64,000 bases of DNA. Origin: Bacteroides faecis MAJ27. GTDB taxonomy: Bacteria > Bacteroidota > Bacteroidia > Bacteroidales > Bacteroidaceae. The notes below the pieces were generated by a model. That model did no database searches and was not told the DNA's origin. It saw nothing but the letters and a program-made list of their open reading frames with translations. The stretch is from positions 1-64,000 of the forward strand of contig NZ_FNNN01000028.1 in NCBI RefSeq assembly GCF_900106755.1, in the 5' to 3' direction. Positions 36,793 to 47,500 of the stretch are shown here, piece by piece. The first letter of the stretch is position 1. Each line of letters starts with the position of its first letter. Position numbers and translations under genes: made by a program.

Positions 36793-36901
36793 TTTTATTT
36801 TATTGTGAATTATTGCTAAAAAACAGTTGTTATACGGTTTGCTAATGATTAAATTATCTATCTTTATCTGCCAATACACATAAACAAAATACAATTAAGA
36901 T

Positions 36902-39900
36902 ATGAGGAAGTTCTTCTTTCTGTTGCTACTGCTGACGGGTTTTCTCCCGACATACTCTATAGATATCCACTGGGACCTGGAACCGCTAGTCATTAAAAAC
37001 GGAGTCGGAAATAATACAATTTATCATGTTTGTTACGGAAGCGAAGGCTTTATGTGGTTCTCCACCGATAAGGGAATCTCCCGTTATGACGGCTTCAGAT
37101 TCCGTGATTATCCCCTTATTATGAGCATCGACTCTCTCTCTGTTCCTCTGCATCAGGCTGTAAAAACGCTGAAGGAAGCTCCCGACGGTTTATATTATGC
37201 TTTACTTTATCAGGGAGGAATGACTTGTTTTGACAAAGAGATTGAAAAATATTTGCCTGTACGTTTTGACCGGCCATTGAAACTTAAAGAGATTCATGAT
37301 TTTTGTTGGTATGACGGAAACTTGTATCTGGCTACTTCGCAAGGATTGTTTGAATCACATCCCATCCGTAAGAAAGAAGGAAAAGATGATTTTGTACTCT
37401 GTACATTGAATCCCGAACCTTTGATAAAAGGGAAAGTTGCCAATCTTTGTACGGACGGAAAAACAAATCTGTATTTTTCTGTTGATCGTGAAAAGGTGAT
37501 GCATTATGATTTTGTAACGAAAAAGAGTGCTCTGATCAGAGAATATAATGTAGTGAACAGACTCTTTTTGCGGCAGGGATATTTGTGGATTTGCAGATTA
37601 TGGAATGACATTGTATGTTATGACCTTAAAACGCATAAGGAACGGGTGATCTCTCTCGAAGGAGGTGATCAGTCGGATTTCTCCAATTCATATGTCACGG
37701 ATATGGTGATGAAAGATAAGCAGACATTTTATCTGACTACTTGGGACGGATTATACAAATTGCATTTTGAGAACCAGTATTTGTGTGAGAGTCCGTTTAC
37801 TTTGACACTATTGACGCAGAATGAGAAAGCATTCCATTCGAGAATTGAAAATAAGATGACCAGTCTGCTATGGGATAATAAACAGCAGATTCTCTGGGTG
37901 GGTACCTTTGGTGGCGGAGTGGTGAAATTTGATATCAGCGATAGTATGTATAGCCGGGTGCGGCAGATTTTTAAGTCCAGAGTAGACGGTATAGTTGAAG
38001 ATTTGAAAGGATATGTCTGGCTGACGGTGACTGACGGGGGCATTATGAGAAGTACTACTCCGATGCTTTCGATGGATACACATTTTGAGCCTTGGAAAAA
38101 AGGGCCCGGTTTCTCCGGGCATTACCATATATATAAAGGTAGGAACGGAAATATCTGGCTGGGCAATAATTTCGGAGAAGTAGTCGTTGTCAATCCGCTT
38201 ACGGAAGGCATAGAAACTTTTCAATTGAAAAACAGCGAAGGCGGGAAAATGGAAACAATTATTCATTGTTTCTGCCTGGACTCCTGGAACCGTTTGTGGG
38301 TAGGTACTTCGAATGGATTGATACAGGTTGACCCGAAAACTCACGGATGTAAGAGTATAAGACTGCCCGGTGAAATCAAGAGTGTATTTGCAGTAGCCGA
38401 AGATAAGGAAGGTAATGTGTGGATCGGTACAGACAAAGGACTGAAGAGGATTGAAACGACCGGTAACCAGATACGGGTGGAAGGAAACTACGAAAAGGAG
38501 AACGGGCTGGAGGAAGCCGGTGTCCGTACCATCTATGTGAATAATTATAATCAGATTTATGCGGCTTATCTGAATGTCGTTGTCCGCATCGACGGAAGAG
38601 AAAAAGAAAAAATAGAATCGGTTTATACCCTGCGGAACGGATTGACAAACGGACACGTCAGTTGTATGGTCGATGATCATATCGGAAATACCTGGGCAGG
38701 AAACAATGTCGGCGTGATGACAATCAGAAACGGACAGGAAGCTTTCTATAATTATCTGTCAGCGGGAAACTGTAGTGCGGTATGCCGTTTGAATGATGGG
38801 CGCTTGCTATGGGCGAATTCGTGGGGACTGATTTTCTTTGATCCGTCTGCTACGAAAGGAGACAGCGGCAAGAAGCATCTGATGCTGACGGACGTGGAAG
38901 TCGGCGGAGAAACAGTGCTGGCCGGAGAGAAACGGAACGGGCAGATAATTCTGTCTGTTTCTCCGGAAAGGCAGGAGAAGCTGGCGTTCGCTTCCGATAA
39001 TAATGATTTTCATTTGTACTTCTCCGACTTGCGCTACGGACTGGCACAGCGCAAAATTGCCTATCGTCTGCTTCCAGTGGATAAAGACTGGAAGATGATA
39101 CCACTTGCGGAAGGTTTGTGGTTCAATGGATTGTCTGCCGGAAAATATACTTTGCAAGCAAAACTTGTTTTCCCGGATGGAAAAGAGGGAGAGTTGATCG
39201 AGATTCCTCTCGTAGTGAAGGGCAAGTGGTATCAGACGATATGGGCTTATATCATATATGGTTTGTTACTGCTCGGATTATCTTATTTCTTCTATGGCTA
39301 TTTCAGAAAGAGGGATCAGCGTAAACAGATGCATCGCGATCGGGAGATGATATTGAAGGAAAACCTAAACATGGAAAAGTTGAAGCGGGAGCAGAAGAAA
39401 GAGATAGAAGCGATGAGGAACCGCTTGCTTATGCTGTTTGTGCAGGAACTGCGTACTCCGTTGTCGCTTATCATCGCTCCGCTGAAGGATTTGCAGAAAG
39501 ATAACTTTCAGATTTCGAAATTTTCTCTGCAAGTGGCATACCGGAATTCACTTCGTATGGTGGATGCTTGCGACCAGCTAATGTCGGTATATGGACAGGG
39601 AGATCTGGAAGAAAAACTGAAGGTTGCTCCGTATTCGGTAGACAAGATGATCGACAGTTCTCTTTTGGGTATCCGAGATCTGTTGAAGGCATACACCATT
39701 GATTTTCATTGCGAGAAGAGAATCAAGAAGGAGACGGAATTCTATGTGGATAAAAAGAAGGTCGAATTTATTATTCATAATCTGCTGACGAATGCTTTCA
39801 CTCATACGCATTATGCAGGAGTCGTTTCCTTATCTGTCTGTGAGATCGTAAGTGACAACAGGCATTATGTCAGTCTGGTAATAGAAGATAATGGAAAAGA

Positions 39901-41053
39901 AAAAGTGAGAACCGCCGAACAACTGATGAGAGAGGATGAGGGATTGGGGCATGATTTATCAGCTGCACAATTAGGATTCACTATCATGCAGCAGATGGTG
40001 GAAGCGCATTTGGGAACGATTGCTCTTGAAAGTGCCGAAGGAAAAGGTACGAAAGTGACGGTGAATCTTCCTGTCGACAGAGCTGTCTTCGAAAATAACC
40101 CGAATATTCAGTTTACCGATCCGGAGGAACTGCCGGATGTGGCAGAACCGGCATCGGCTGAAGAACTATCGAAACAGGAGGTGATAATAGAGGATACAGA
40201 AGTAAAACAAGATCAGCAATTACCACTTTTTACGGAGGAGACGCCTGAAGAAGCAGCACCCTCTGCAGTGGGTGGAAATAAAAAGACGATATTGATTGTA
40301 GAAGACCATAAAGATATCCGCCTCTATCTGAAAGTGCTGTTTGGCAATGAATATAACCTGCTGATGGCAACGAATGGTCAGGAGGGGGTAGATATGGCAA
40401 CCAAGGAGATGCCCGATTTGATTATCAGTGATGTTATGATGCCGGTTAAAGACGGCTTTGAATGTTGCCGTGAGGTAAAGGAGAATCCGGAAACATGCAG
40501 TATTCCTTTTATTATGCTGACAGCGAAGGTGGAGGATGATGACATTATTCGCGGATTAGAGTTGGGTGCGGATGATTATGTGCTGAAACCTTTTACTCCG
40601 GGCATTCTGAAAGCGAAAGTCAGTAATCTGATTAACGGTCGCCAGACATTGAAGCAGATGTATACGAAATTGTTCAAGTTGCCGGGAACAGATACGATTG
40701 CCGCGAACGAGCAGGAACAGACGGGTGAGGAAGTGAAGACGGAAGATCCGTTTATCACAGCCGTTATCAAAATTGTAGAAGAGAATATTTGCGAGGCGGA
40801 CTTCAGTGTGAAGAAACTGGCAGCGGAAATGAATATGAGCCAGCCCACTCTCTACCGAAAAGTGAAGCAAAGTACCGACTATACCATTATAGAACTGATC
40901 AGAGGTGTACGTATGCGTCGTGCCGGAGTGCTGTTGAAAACGAAACAATATGCGGTGCAGGAAGTGGCCGAAATGGTGGGGTACAATGATATCCCGACGT
41001 TCCGCAAACATTTTGTAGATGCATTTGGTACGACTCCTTCGACGTATGAATGA
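36902..41053 (+). CDS. Hybrid two-component system regulator with degenerate kinase
   Basis: A 1383-residue one-protein sensor-regulator. Order: signal peptide (1-20), two-component propeller repeats (about 25-680), Y_Y_Y domain (about 685-770), membrane segment (about 777-800), dimerisation/kinase region (about 835-1070), receiver (about 1127-1245), AraC-type helix-turn-helix (about 1280-1383). The receiver is intact with the acceptor Asp at 1177 ('IISDVMMP'). The kinase is not: the H-box reads FVQELRTPLSLI with Gln848 where the phospho-His belongs, and the G1 box reads DNGKEK (996-1001) instead of DNGxGI. No glycan locus lies directly next to it except distant genes, so the target is unknown. 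Confidence 0.92.
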   Translation: MRKFFFLLLLLTGFLPTYSIDIHWDLEPLVIKNGVGNNTIYHVCYGSEGFMWFSTDKGISRYDGFRFRDYPLIMSIDSLSVPLHQAVKTLKEAPDGLYYALLYQGGMTCFDKEIEKYLPVRFDRPLKLKEIHDFCWYDGNLYLATSQGLFESHPIRKKEGKDDFVLCTLNPEPLIKGKVANLCTDGKTNLYFSVDREKVMHYDFVTKKSALIREYNVVNRLFLRQGYLWICRLWNDIVCYDLKTHKERVISLEGGDQSDFSNSYVTDMVMKDKQTFYLTTWDGLYKLHFENQYLCESPFTLTLLTQNEKAFHSRIENKMTSLLWDNKQQILWVGTFGGGVVKFDISDSMYSRVRQIFKSRVDGIVEDLKGYVWLTVTDGGIMRSTTPMLSMDTHFEPWKKGPGFSGHYHIYKGRNGNIWLGNNFGEVVVVNPLTEGIETFQLKNSEGGKMETIIHCFCLDSWNRLWVGTSNGLIQVDPKTHGCKSIRLPGEIKSVFAVAEDKEGNVWIGTDKGLKRIETTGNQIRVEGNYEKENGLEEAGVRTIYVNNYNQIYAAYLNVVVRIDGREKEKIESVYTLRNGLTNGHVSCMVDDHIGNTWAGNNVGVMTIRNGQEAFYNYLSAGNCSAVCRLNDGRLLWANSWGLIFFDPSATKGDSGKKHLMLTDVEVGGETVLAGEKRNGQIILSVSPERQEKLAFASDNNDFHLYFSDLRYGLAQRKIAYRLLPVDKDWKMIPLAEGLWFNGLSAGKYTLQAKLVFPDGKEGELIEIPLVVKGKWYQTIWAYIIYGLLLLGLSYFFYGYFRKRDQRKQMHRDREMILKENLNMEKLKREQKKEIEAMRNRLLMLFVQELRTPLSLIIAPLKDLQKDNFQISKFSLQVAYRNSLRMVDACDQLMSVYGQGDLEEKLKVAPYSVDKMIDSSLLGIRDLLKAYTIDFHCEKRIKKETEFYVDKKKVEFIIHNLLTNAFTHTHYAGVVSLSVCEIVSDNRHYVSLVIEDNGKEKVRTAEQLMREDEGLGHDLSAAQLGFTIMQQMVEAHLGTIALESAEGKGTKVTVNLPVDRAVFENNPNIQFTDPEELPDVAEPASAEELSKQEVIIEDTEVKQDQQLPLFTEETPEEAAPSAVGGNKKTILIVEDHKDIRLYLKVLFGNEYNLLMATNGQEGVDMATKEMPDLIISDVMMPVKDGFECCREVKENPETCSIPFIMLTAKVEDDDIIRGLELGADDYVLKPFTPGILKAKVSNLINGRQTLKQMYTKLFKLPGTDTIAANEQEQTGEEVKTEDPFITAVIKIVEENICEADFSVKKLAAEMNMSQPTLYRKVKQSTDYTIIELIRGVRMRRAGVLLKTKQYAVQEVAEMVGYNDIPTFRKHFVDAFGTTPSTYE

Positions 41054-41063
41054 AAAAAATGAC

Positions 41064-41071
41064 TACTTTTG
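41064..41071 (+). promoter_or_regulatory. -7 element for truA
   Basis: TACTTTTG, exact -7 match, just after the stop codon of the hybrid regulator and 30 bp before the GTG start of truA. No -33 match. Confidence 0.4.
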
Positions 41072-41101
41072 CACTCGAAAACCCTAAAATAAGGAATCGG
41101 C

Positions 41102-41860
41102 GTGCAAAGGTATTTTATTTATTTGGCTTATGATGGAACCAACTATCACGGTTGGCAGATACAACCCAACGGGAGTAGTGTGCAGGAATGCTTGATGAAA
41201 GCTTTGTCTACTTTTCTGCGTCGTGATGTGGAAGTGATAGGTGCCGGGCGAACAGACGCGGGGGTGCATGCCTCGCTGATGGTGGCACATTTTGATCAGG
41301 AAGAAGTGCTCGATACAGTGACCGTTGCCGACAAGTTGAACCGTCTGTTGCCTCCCGATATTTCTGTCTACCGTATCCGCCGGGTGAAACCGGATGCGCA
41401 TGCCCGTTTTGATGCGACTGCCCGGACGTATAAGTATTATGTGACGACTGCCAAATATCCTTTCAACCGTCAGTATCGTTGCCGTGTGTACGGGGCATTG
41501 GATTATGACCTCATGAATGAGGCGGCACGAACGCTGTTCGAATACATCGATTTTACAAGTTTCAGTAAACTGCATACGGACGTAAAGACCAATATCTGCC
41601 ACATCTCCCATGCCGAATGGACAAAGATGGAGGGGGAAGATACCACTTGGGTATTTACCATCCGTGCCGACCGCTTTCTCCGTAACATGGTGCGTGCCAT
41701 CGTAGGAACACTGCTCGAGGTAGGACGCGGCAAACTGACCGTAGAAGGTTTTCGCAAAGTGATAGAACAACGGGACCGTTGCAAAGCCGGAACTTCCGCT
41801 CCGGGAAATGCGCTCTTCCTTGTCAACGTGGAATATCCGGAAGAAATACTTAATACCTGA
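41102..41860 (+). CDS. truA: tRNA pseudouridine(38-40) synthase TruA
   Basis: Converts uridines 38-40 of tRNA to pseudouridine. The 252 residues start with a GTG codon ('MQRYFIYLAYDGTNYHGWQ'), chosen because the family begins with exactly this strand. The catalytic Asp lies in 'GAGRTDAGVHA' (near residue 51), and 'FLRNMVRAIVGTLLEVGRG' is the C-terminal signature. It is followed 20 bp later by a DMT transporter gene in the same direction. Confidence 0.94.
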   Translation: MQRYFIYLAYDGTNYHGWQIQPNGSSVQECLMKALSTFLRRDVEVIGAGRTDAGVHASLMVAHFDQEEVLDTVTVADKLNRLLPPDISVYRIRRVKPDAHARFDATARTYKYYVTTAKYPFNRQYRCRVYGALDYDLMNEAARTLFEYIDFTSFSKLHTDVKTNICHISHAEWTKMEGEDTTWVFTIRADRFLRNMVRAIVGTLLEVGRGKLTVEGFRKVIEQRDRCKAGTSAPGNALFLVNVEYPEEILNT

Positions 41861-41880
41861 TACTTAATACTTATTTCACC

Positions 41881-42780
41881 ATGTGGTTATTATTAGCTTT
41901 TCTCTCGGCTACTTTGCTGGGATTTTATGATGTATTCAAGAAACAGTCGTTGAAAGATAATGCGGTGTTGCCTGTATTGTTTTTGAATACGCTTTTCTCC
42001 AGTCTGATTTTTCTGCCGTTCATTTTGGTATCGGCATTCGAGCCTGATATCCTTGGGGGAACCATTTTTAATGTTCCCGTTGCAGGGTGGGAGCAGCATA
42101 AATATATTATCATCAAGTCGTTTATCGTGCTGTCATCGTGGATATTCGGTTACTTCGGAATGAAGCACCTGCCTATTACCATTGTGGGGCCCATCAATGC
42201 TACTCGTCCCGTGATGGTGCTTGTCGGAGCGATGCTGGTATTTGGCGAACGTTTGAATCTTTACCAATGGATCGGAGTAATGCTGGCAGTAGCTTCCTTC
42301 TTCATGTTGAGCCGTTCAGGTAAGAAAGAAGGAATCGACTTCAAACATAACAAATGGATTCTCTTTATTGTCTTGGCGGCAGTGATGGGAGCCATCAGCG
42401 GACTGTATGACAAGTTTCTGATGAAACAACTGAATCCGATGCTGGTGCAATCGTGGTATAATGTCTACCAGCTCTTTATTATGGGAACCATCGTGTTCCT
42501 CCTCTGGTGGCCCAAACGGAAGTCAACGACTCCTTTCCGCTGGGACTGGACCATCATCCTGATCTCCGTTTTCCTTTCGGCAGCGGACTTTGTCTACTTT
42601 TATGCACTGAGCTATGACGATTCCATGATTTCCATAGTTTCGATGGTGCGTCGGGGAAGTGTGATTGTGTCTTTCATTTTCGGAGCGCTCTTCTTCCGTG
42701 AAAAGAATTTAAAAAGCAAAGCGATTGACCTTATCCTCGTGTTAATCGGAATGATATTCTTATATTTGGGGTCTAAATAA
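41881..42780 (+). CDS. EamA/DMT superfamily transporter
   Basis: A 299-residue inner-membrane protein with about ten membrane helices in two EamA repeats (about 1-140 and 155-298). 'FGYFGMKHLPITIVGPINATRPVMVLVGAMLVFGERL' (split over 89-125) matches the repeat signature, and the second repeat ends 'VIVSFIFGALFFREKNLKSKAIDLILVLIG'. Substrate unknown; the family exports small metabolites. It lies between truA and a DUF3256 gene, with 10 bp to the latter, so the three are probably cotranscribed. Confidence 0.88.
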   Translation: MWLLLAFLSATLLGFYDVFKKQSLKDNAVLPVLFLNTLFSSLIFLPFILVSAFEPDILGGTIFNVPVAGWEQHKYIIIKSFIVLSSWIFGYFGMKHLPITIVGPINATRPVMVLVGAMLVFGERLNLYQWIGVMLAVASFFMLSRSGKKEGIDFKHNKWILFIVLAAVMGAISGLYDKFLMKQLNPMLVQSWYNVYQLFIMGTIVFLLWWPKRKSTTPFRWDWTIILISVFLSAADFVYFYALSYDDSMISIVSMVRRGSVIVSFIFGALFFREKNLKSKAIDLILVLIGMIFLYLGSK

Positions 42781-42790
42781 TAAGTACAAT

Positions 42791-43441
42791 ATGAAATCAA
42801 ATAAGATAACTCTTGCCATCGTATTTTTCGCCATCGGTCTGTTCTCTTTTACCTCGCTGCAGGCACAGGAAGCCAAGACTTTTTTTATCAATATTCCGGA
42901 TTCACTTTGTCCCTTACTTACGAAGGTGAATCGTGAAGACTGCATCGACTTCCTGAGCAGCAAGATGAAAGCGCAAGTGGAAAACCGCTTCGGACAGAAA
43001 TCGGAAATGACCGACCTGAGCAAGGACTATATTCGGATGCAGATGACACCGGAAACCAGTTGGCAAATGAAAGTATTGGCTTTGAATGATACGACAAACG
43101 TGATTTGTACAGTAGCTACGGCATGTGCTCCGGCATGTGACAGTAGCATCCGCTTCTATACAACGGACTGGAAACTGCTGACTGACCATTCATTCATTAC
43201 CCTTCCGGTCATGAGCGATTTTCTGATAACTCCCGACTCCACTTCCATATATGAATTTGATGAAGCCTCCCGTTCGGCAGATATCTTATTGATGAAAGTG
43301 GAACTGAGCAAAGAAAACACAGAACTGACCGTCACTCTGTCCACTCCCGACTATATGTCGAAAGAAACGGCAGAAAAACTTAAACCGTTTCTCCGCCGTC
43401 CCATTATTTACCAGTGGAAGAATGGAGTGTTTATCAGATAA
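42791..43441 (+). CDS. DUF3256 secreted protein
   Basis: A 216-residue protein with signal 'MKSNKITLAIVFFAIGLFSF' ending around 'SLQA|QEAK'. It matches the DUF3256 pattern ('FFINIPDSLCPLLTKVNREDCIDFL', Cys-containing 'VATACAPACDS'). Members are periplasmic proteins of Bacteroidetes with no known function. It is the last gene of the plus-strand run that starts at truA and converges with the kinase gene 28 bp further on. Confidence 0.8.
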   Translation: MKSNKITLAIVFFAIGLFSFTSLQAQEAKTFFINIPDSLCPLLTKVNREDCIDFLSSKMKAQVENRFGQKSEMTDLSKDYIRMQMTPETSWQMKVLALNDTTNVICTVATACAPACDSSIRFYTTDWKLLTDHSFITLPVMSDFLITPDSTSIYEFDEASRSADILLMKVELSKENTELTVTLSTPDYMSKETAEKLKPFLRRPIIYQWKNGVFIR

Positions 43442-43468
43442 ACTCCCCTCCATTCTCACATTTATTTT

Positions 43469-44563
43469 TCATTCTTCATTTCTCAGACAGTTGTTGATGA
43501 ATGCGGTCATTTCCGGGGTATGTTCTTCTACACTTTGGAGTAGTTTGAACTGTGCTTTGGTACGAACCAGATTATGTTCGGGATATTTGATTTTGTAGTA
43601 AGTATCACCGTTGATGTAATCGGCAAGGAAACGTACGCATTGCATATAAGGGAATAAGGCAGCAGCATAAGGCAGATTCTCTATTTCAATAGGAGTGAGG
43701 AAAGACTTGGCACCTTTCAGATATCCTTTGGTGAATGCCTTGAATATCTCCATATTGAAGTTTACACGATCCAGGTCTTTGTCATCTTCATCGCCGGTAT
43801 TGGCACCTGTACGGAGGAAATCGCCGTAGTCGGAGAAGATGAAGCTTGGCATTACCGTATCCAGATCGATGACGCAGAGTACTTTTCCGTCTTCATCAAA
43901 CATCATGTTGTTCACTTTCGTATCGCAGTGGCATACACGTTTCGGAAGCTTTCCTTCGCGGTACAGGCGTTCTGCCTTACACATTTCATCCGCACGTTTT
44001 TCTATCTCGTCCAGATAATACTGTACTTCGGCTACTCGTCCGGCAGCATTGGCAGCGACAGCATCACGTAGCTGCTTGAGACGGAATTCCATGTTATGAA
44101 AGTCAGGGATGGTTTCTCCCAGCGTTTCCGGAATGTCGGCAAGCATAGCCTGGAAGTTTCCGAAAGCCTCACCTGCATAATTGGAATATTCGGGGTTTAC
44201 GGTCTCATACGTTTGGGCACGCGGGATGAATACCATGACACGCCAGTAGCTGTCTCCGTCGAACCAGTAAGTCTTTCCTTCTCCGGTTTCGAGGAAAGAG
44301 AGAACTTTGCGGTCGATATCTGTTTCTCCGGCTTCGGTCAGTTTCTTGCGGATATGTCCGGTGACTGCGGCAATATTGGCTTGAAGCATTTCTACATTCT
44401 GAAAAATGGCATGGTTGATGCGTTGCAGAACATAGTCGGGGGCGTCTGCTTCTTGTGTATTCACTTTGTATGTGTCATTGATGAGTCCTGCTCCCAAAGG
44501 CTTGATTTCGGTGATAGTGCCTTGGGTGTTGAACTTAGCTACAATACTTGATAAATCTTTCAT
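43469..44563 (-). CDS. NahK-like phosphotransferase (probable N-acetylhexosamine kinase)
   Basis: A 364-residue APH-fold kinase. 'RVCHCDTKVNNMMFDEDGKV' and 'LCVIDLDTVMPSFIFSDYGDFLRTGAN' hold the Brenner motif and the metal-binding Asp and closely follow the B. longum NahK pattern ('H.DTK.NN...VIDLDTVMPG...D.GD..R.GANT'), which phosphorylates GalNAc and GlcNAc at C1. The frame extends to 44725, but the extra 54 codons overlap the end of the GH2 gene and do not resemble the family; ATG at 44563 is chosen. It is the last gene of the YitT-GH2-kinase operon and would activate sugar released by the GH109 enzymes (inference). Confidence 0.82.
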   Translation of the reverse strand: MKDLSSIVAKFNTQGTITEIKPLGAGLINDTYKVNTQEADAPDYVLQRINHAIFQNVEMLQANIAAVTGHIRKKLTEAGETDIDRKVLSFLETGEGKTYWFDGDSYWRVMVFIPRAQTYETVNPEYSNYAGEAFGNFQAMLADIPETLGETIPDFHNMEFRLKQLRDAVAANAAGRVAEVQYYLDEIEKRADEMCKAERLYREGKLPKRVCHCDTKVNNMMFDEDGKVLCVIDLDTVMPSFIFSDYGDFLRTGANTGDEDDKDLDRVNFNMEIFKAFTKGYLKGAKSFLTPIEIENLPYAAALFPYMQCVRFLADYINGDTYYKIKYPEHNLVRTKAQFKLLQSVEEHTPEMTAFINNCLRNEE

Positions 44564-44591
44564 GAGTCTTTTCTTTAAATTTATACTAAGG

Positions 44592-47500
44592 TTATCGATA
44601 ATCATATTGGGCGGCTTCGGCAGCCTGACTGCCCGAGCGAACCGGTACCAGGGTGAATCCCCAGTTATATTCGCGGTTGGCGGGAATCTGGTGGAAAGGT
44701 TCGGGACGTGCTCCCCAACTGTCATAACCGCCTACTCCCTGCTGCTTCATGTCGACACAAACTTCGACGAAGTCTCTCGGAGTGATGTCATTGACATGAT
44801 GCATTCTACGTAATACATTGCGGGCGGCATTTTCGTCGTGGTTGGCTACCTCTTCCGGGCTGAAGTTATTCCATTGATAGGGGTGGGGCAGTGCTTCTTC
44901 CGAGTCGAAATCCTCGATGGAATTGCGCAAAGCGTTGAAACCCACCAGGCTGTCGGCTACGATGGCAAGTCCGCTTCCTTTGTTGGGAGACAGGGTGAGC
45001 CAGCGTGTATCCGTGTGGTGCCCGTTTTCCTGAGGACGTACGTAGTTGAAGTACATCTTGTCGGCAGTAGTCTGATAGACACCTACTATGGTTCCATGAT
45101 TGCGGTCGATGTAGTTCTCTTCCGGACCACGGCCAAAATACTGCACGTTGTTCATCCGGGCCGGCAGACGGAAACGTACACCGATGCGGGGAACTTCCAG
45201 CTTGGAAGCAGCTTTGCGGGCTGCATCACTTCCGGGAGTGAAGGTAGCCATGCGGGTAGCTTCGGAAACTTCTGTCTCGGTGGCCTGCATATCGGTAGAA
45301 GTAAATCTGGCATTCACATTCACCACTCCGCTCGGGTATATCTTATAGGTGACAACGTACAGATTGCCGGCTGCCAACAGATAGGTAGCCTGCAACAGGA
45401 CAGCTTTGTCTTCTGTACTTACCTTCGTATCCGTCACGTGGAAGTCTTTGCTGGACTGTTTCCATACGTGGAGGCGTTTGGGAGCACCGTTACCGTAATC
45501 GTTGTCGTTAGGCGCACGCCAGAAATTGGGCTGGATGCCGAATCCGTCTTTGAAGTATTCTGTTCCGTCCACTTTGTATGAGGTGACCAGGCCGCTCTTC
45601 TTATTGAATACGAAGTTTACTTTTGAAGAAGAAACAGTGAGTTCATCTCCTTGGGTATGGGTCTGCAATGCGGGTCCGTTTGCTTTATAAGTATTCTTTT
45701 CGGCCTCGACAGGCAGACGGAACTGATCGTATGCGATTTCGTATCCTGCGGGAATCAGTGGTTCCGGCTCTACTGCTATTACGTTGAAGTTAACGAAATA
45801 TTCCGTTCCCGGACGGGCCTTCAGACCATTGACCGGTACGGTAAACTCTTTCGAGGCTTGTGGGGCGATATCCAGTGATACCTTTCCGCTTCTGACCGTT
45901 TTTCCGTTGGCTACTACACTGTAGTGTATCTGGTATTTTTTCAGGTTAGTGAAATAGAAACGATTGGTTATGTTGAACTTGCCCGATGCGGCATCGATCG
46001 CTTCAAAACCGATGTTCTGATGTACATACTTCACTTCTGCCATTGCCGGATGCGGACTACGGTCGGGGTTGACCAGCCCGTTGCAGTTGAAATTGCCGTC
46101 GCTGGGGGCATTTACTCCGAAGTCGCCTCCGTAAGCCCAGTATTCTCTTCCGTTCTTGTCTTTTTGGAGCAGGCCCTGGTCTACCCAGTCCCAGATGTAT
46201 CCTCCCTGAAGGTTCGGATATTTGTAGATGGCTTGCCATTGTCCCCACAGGTTTCCGGTAGAGTTGCCCATCGCATGCGCATATTCTGACGGAACGACGG
46301 GGCGGTCGCTGCCATTCTTACCGATATCTTCCAGCCAGTCGGCTCCCGGATATTGTGGTACGTACATATCGGTATTCCATTCCCATTGGGCACGCTCATA
46401 GTTTACGGGGCGTTCCATGATGTTCTTGTCAGCTTCTTTCAGCCAGAGGTACGTCTGGTAGAAGTTGTATCCGTTTCCGGCTTCATTGCCTAACGACCAG
46501 AAAGTGACGCTGGGGTAGTTCTTATTGCGTTCGAACATGTTGATCGTACGGTCCATATGTGGTTTCAGCCATTCGGGATTGTTGCCTAATGAGCCGCCTT
46601 TGCGAAGGTCGTAATACATACCGTGGCTTTCGATATTGGCTTCATCGTACACGTAAAGGCCATATTCGTCACAAAGTTCATAGAAACGGCGGTCCTGCGG
46701 GTAATGGCAGAGACGTACACTGTTCAGATTATGCTGTTTCATCAGTTCGAGGTCCCGGCGCATCAGTTCCTCAGTGACGTAATGTCCTGTTTCCGGGTTA
46801 TGCTCGTGGATATTGACTCCTTTCATTTTCAGGGGTTGCCCGTTGATGAACAGGCATACATAAGGTTTCCCGTTGGCGGCTTTCCGGTCGATTGGTTTGA
46901 TCTCGATGCGGCGGAATCCTACATTGAAAGGAATAATCTCGTTGACTTTGCCGTCCTCTTTGACAGTCATCATCAGTTTGTAGAGGTTCGGTTGTTCCGA
47001 TGTCCATGTGCAGACGTCTGCCAGATTCTTGTCAAAAGAAAGGGTGCGTGTCTCGTTGGTGGGGACATAAGTTGTCTTCTCTTCGCTGGCAACTACTTTT
47101 CTCTGAGCGTCGAGCAGTTCATATACCAGTGTAAGATTGGTTGCAGCCGGACGATGATTCCGTAAATCAACGTTCAAAGCGAATACTCCGTTCTTATAGC
47201 TGTCATCCAGAGTTGATTTCACACGGAAATCCTTCAGGGCAGCTTTGGGCTGTGAATACAGGTATACATCCCGTTCAATGCCGCTGATACGCCAGAAGTC
47301 CTGACATTCCAGATAAGATCCGGTGCTCCAGCGGAAGATTTTCAGTGTAAGTACATTCTTGCCCGGTTTTACGTATGGGCTGATCAGGAACTCTGCCGGA
47401 TTTTTGGAATCCTCGCTGTATCCTACTTCCTGTCCGTTGACGTATACATATACTCCCGATTTGGCTCCGGCGAGGTGGAGGTAGATATCACGTTCCTGCC

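Noticed and set aside
43469..44725. Kinase gene start at 44725
   Set aside because: The extra 54 codons overlap the end of the GH2 gene in another frame and do not resemble the kinase family; the ATG at 44563 gives the normal N-terminus.
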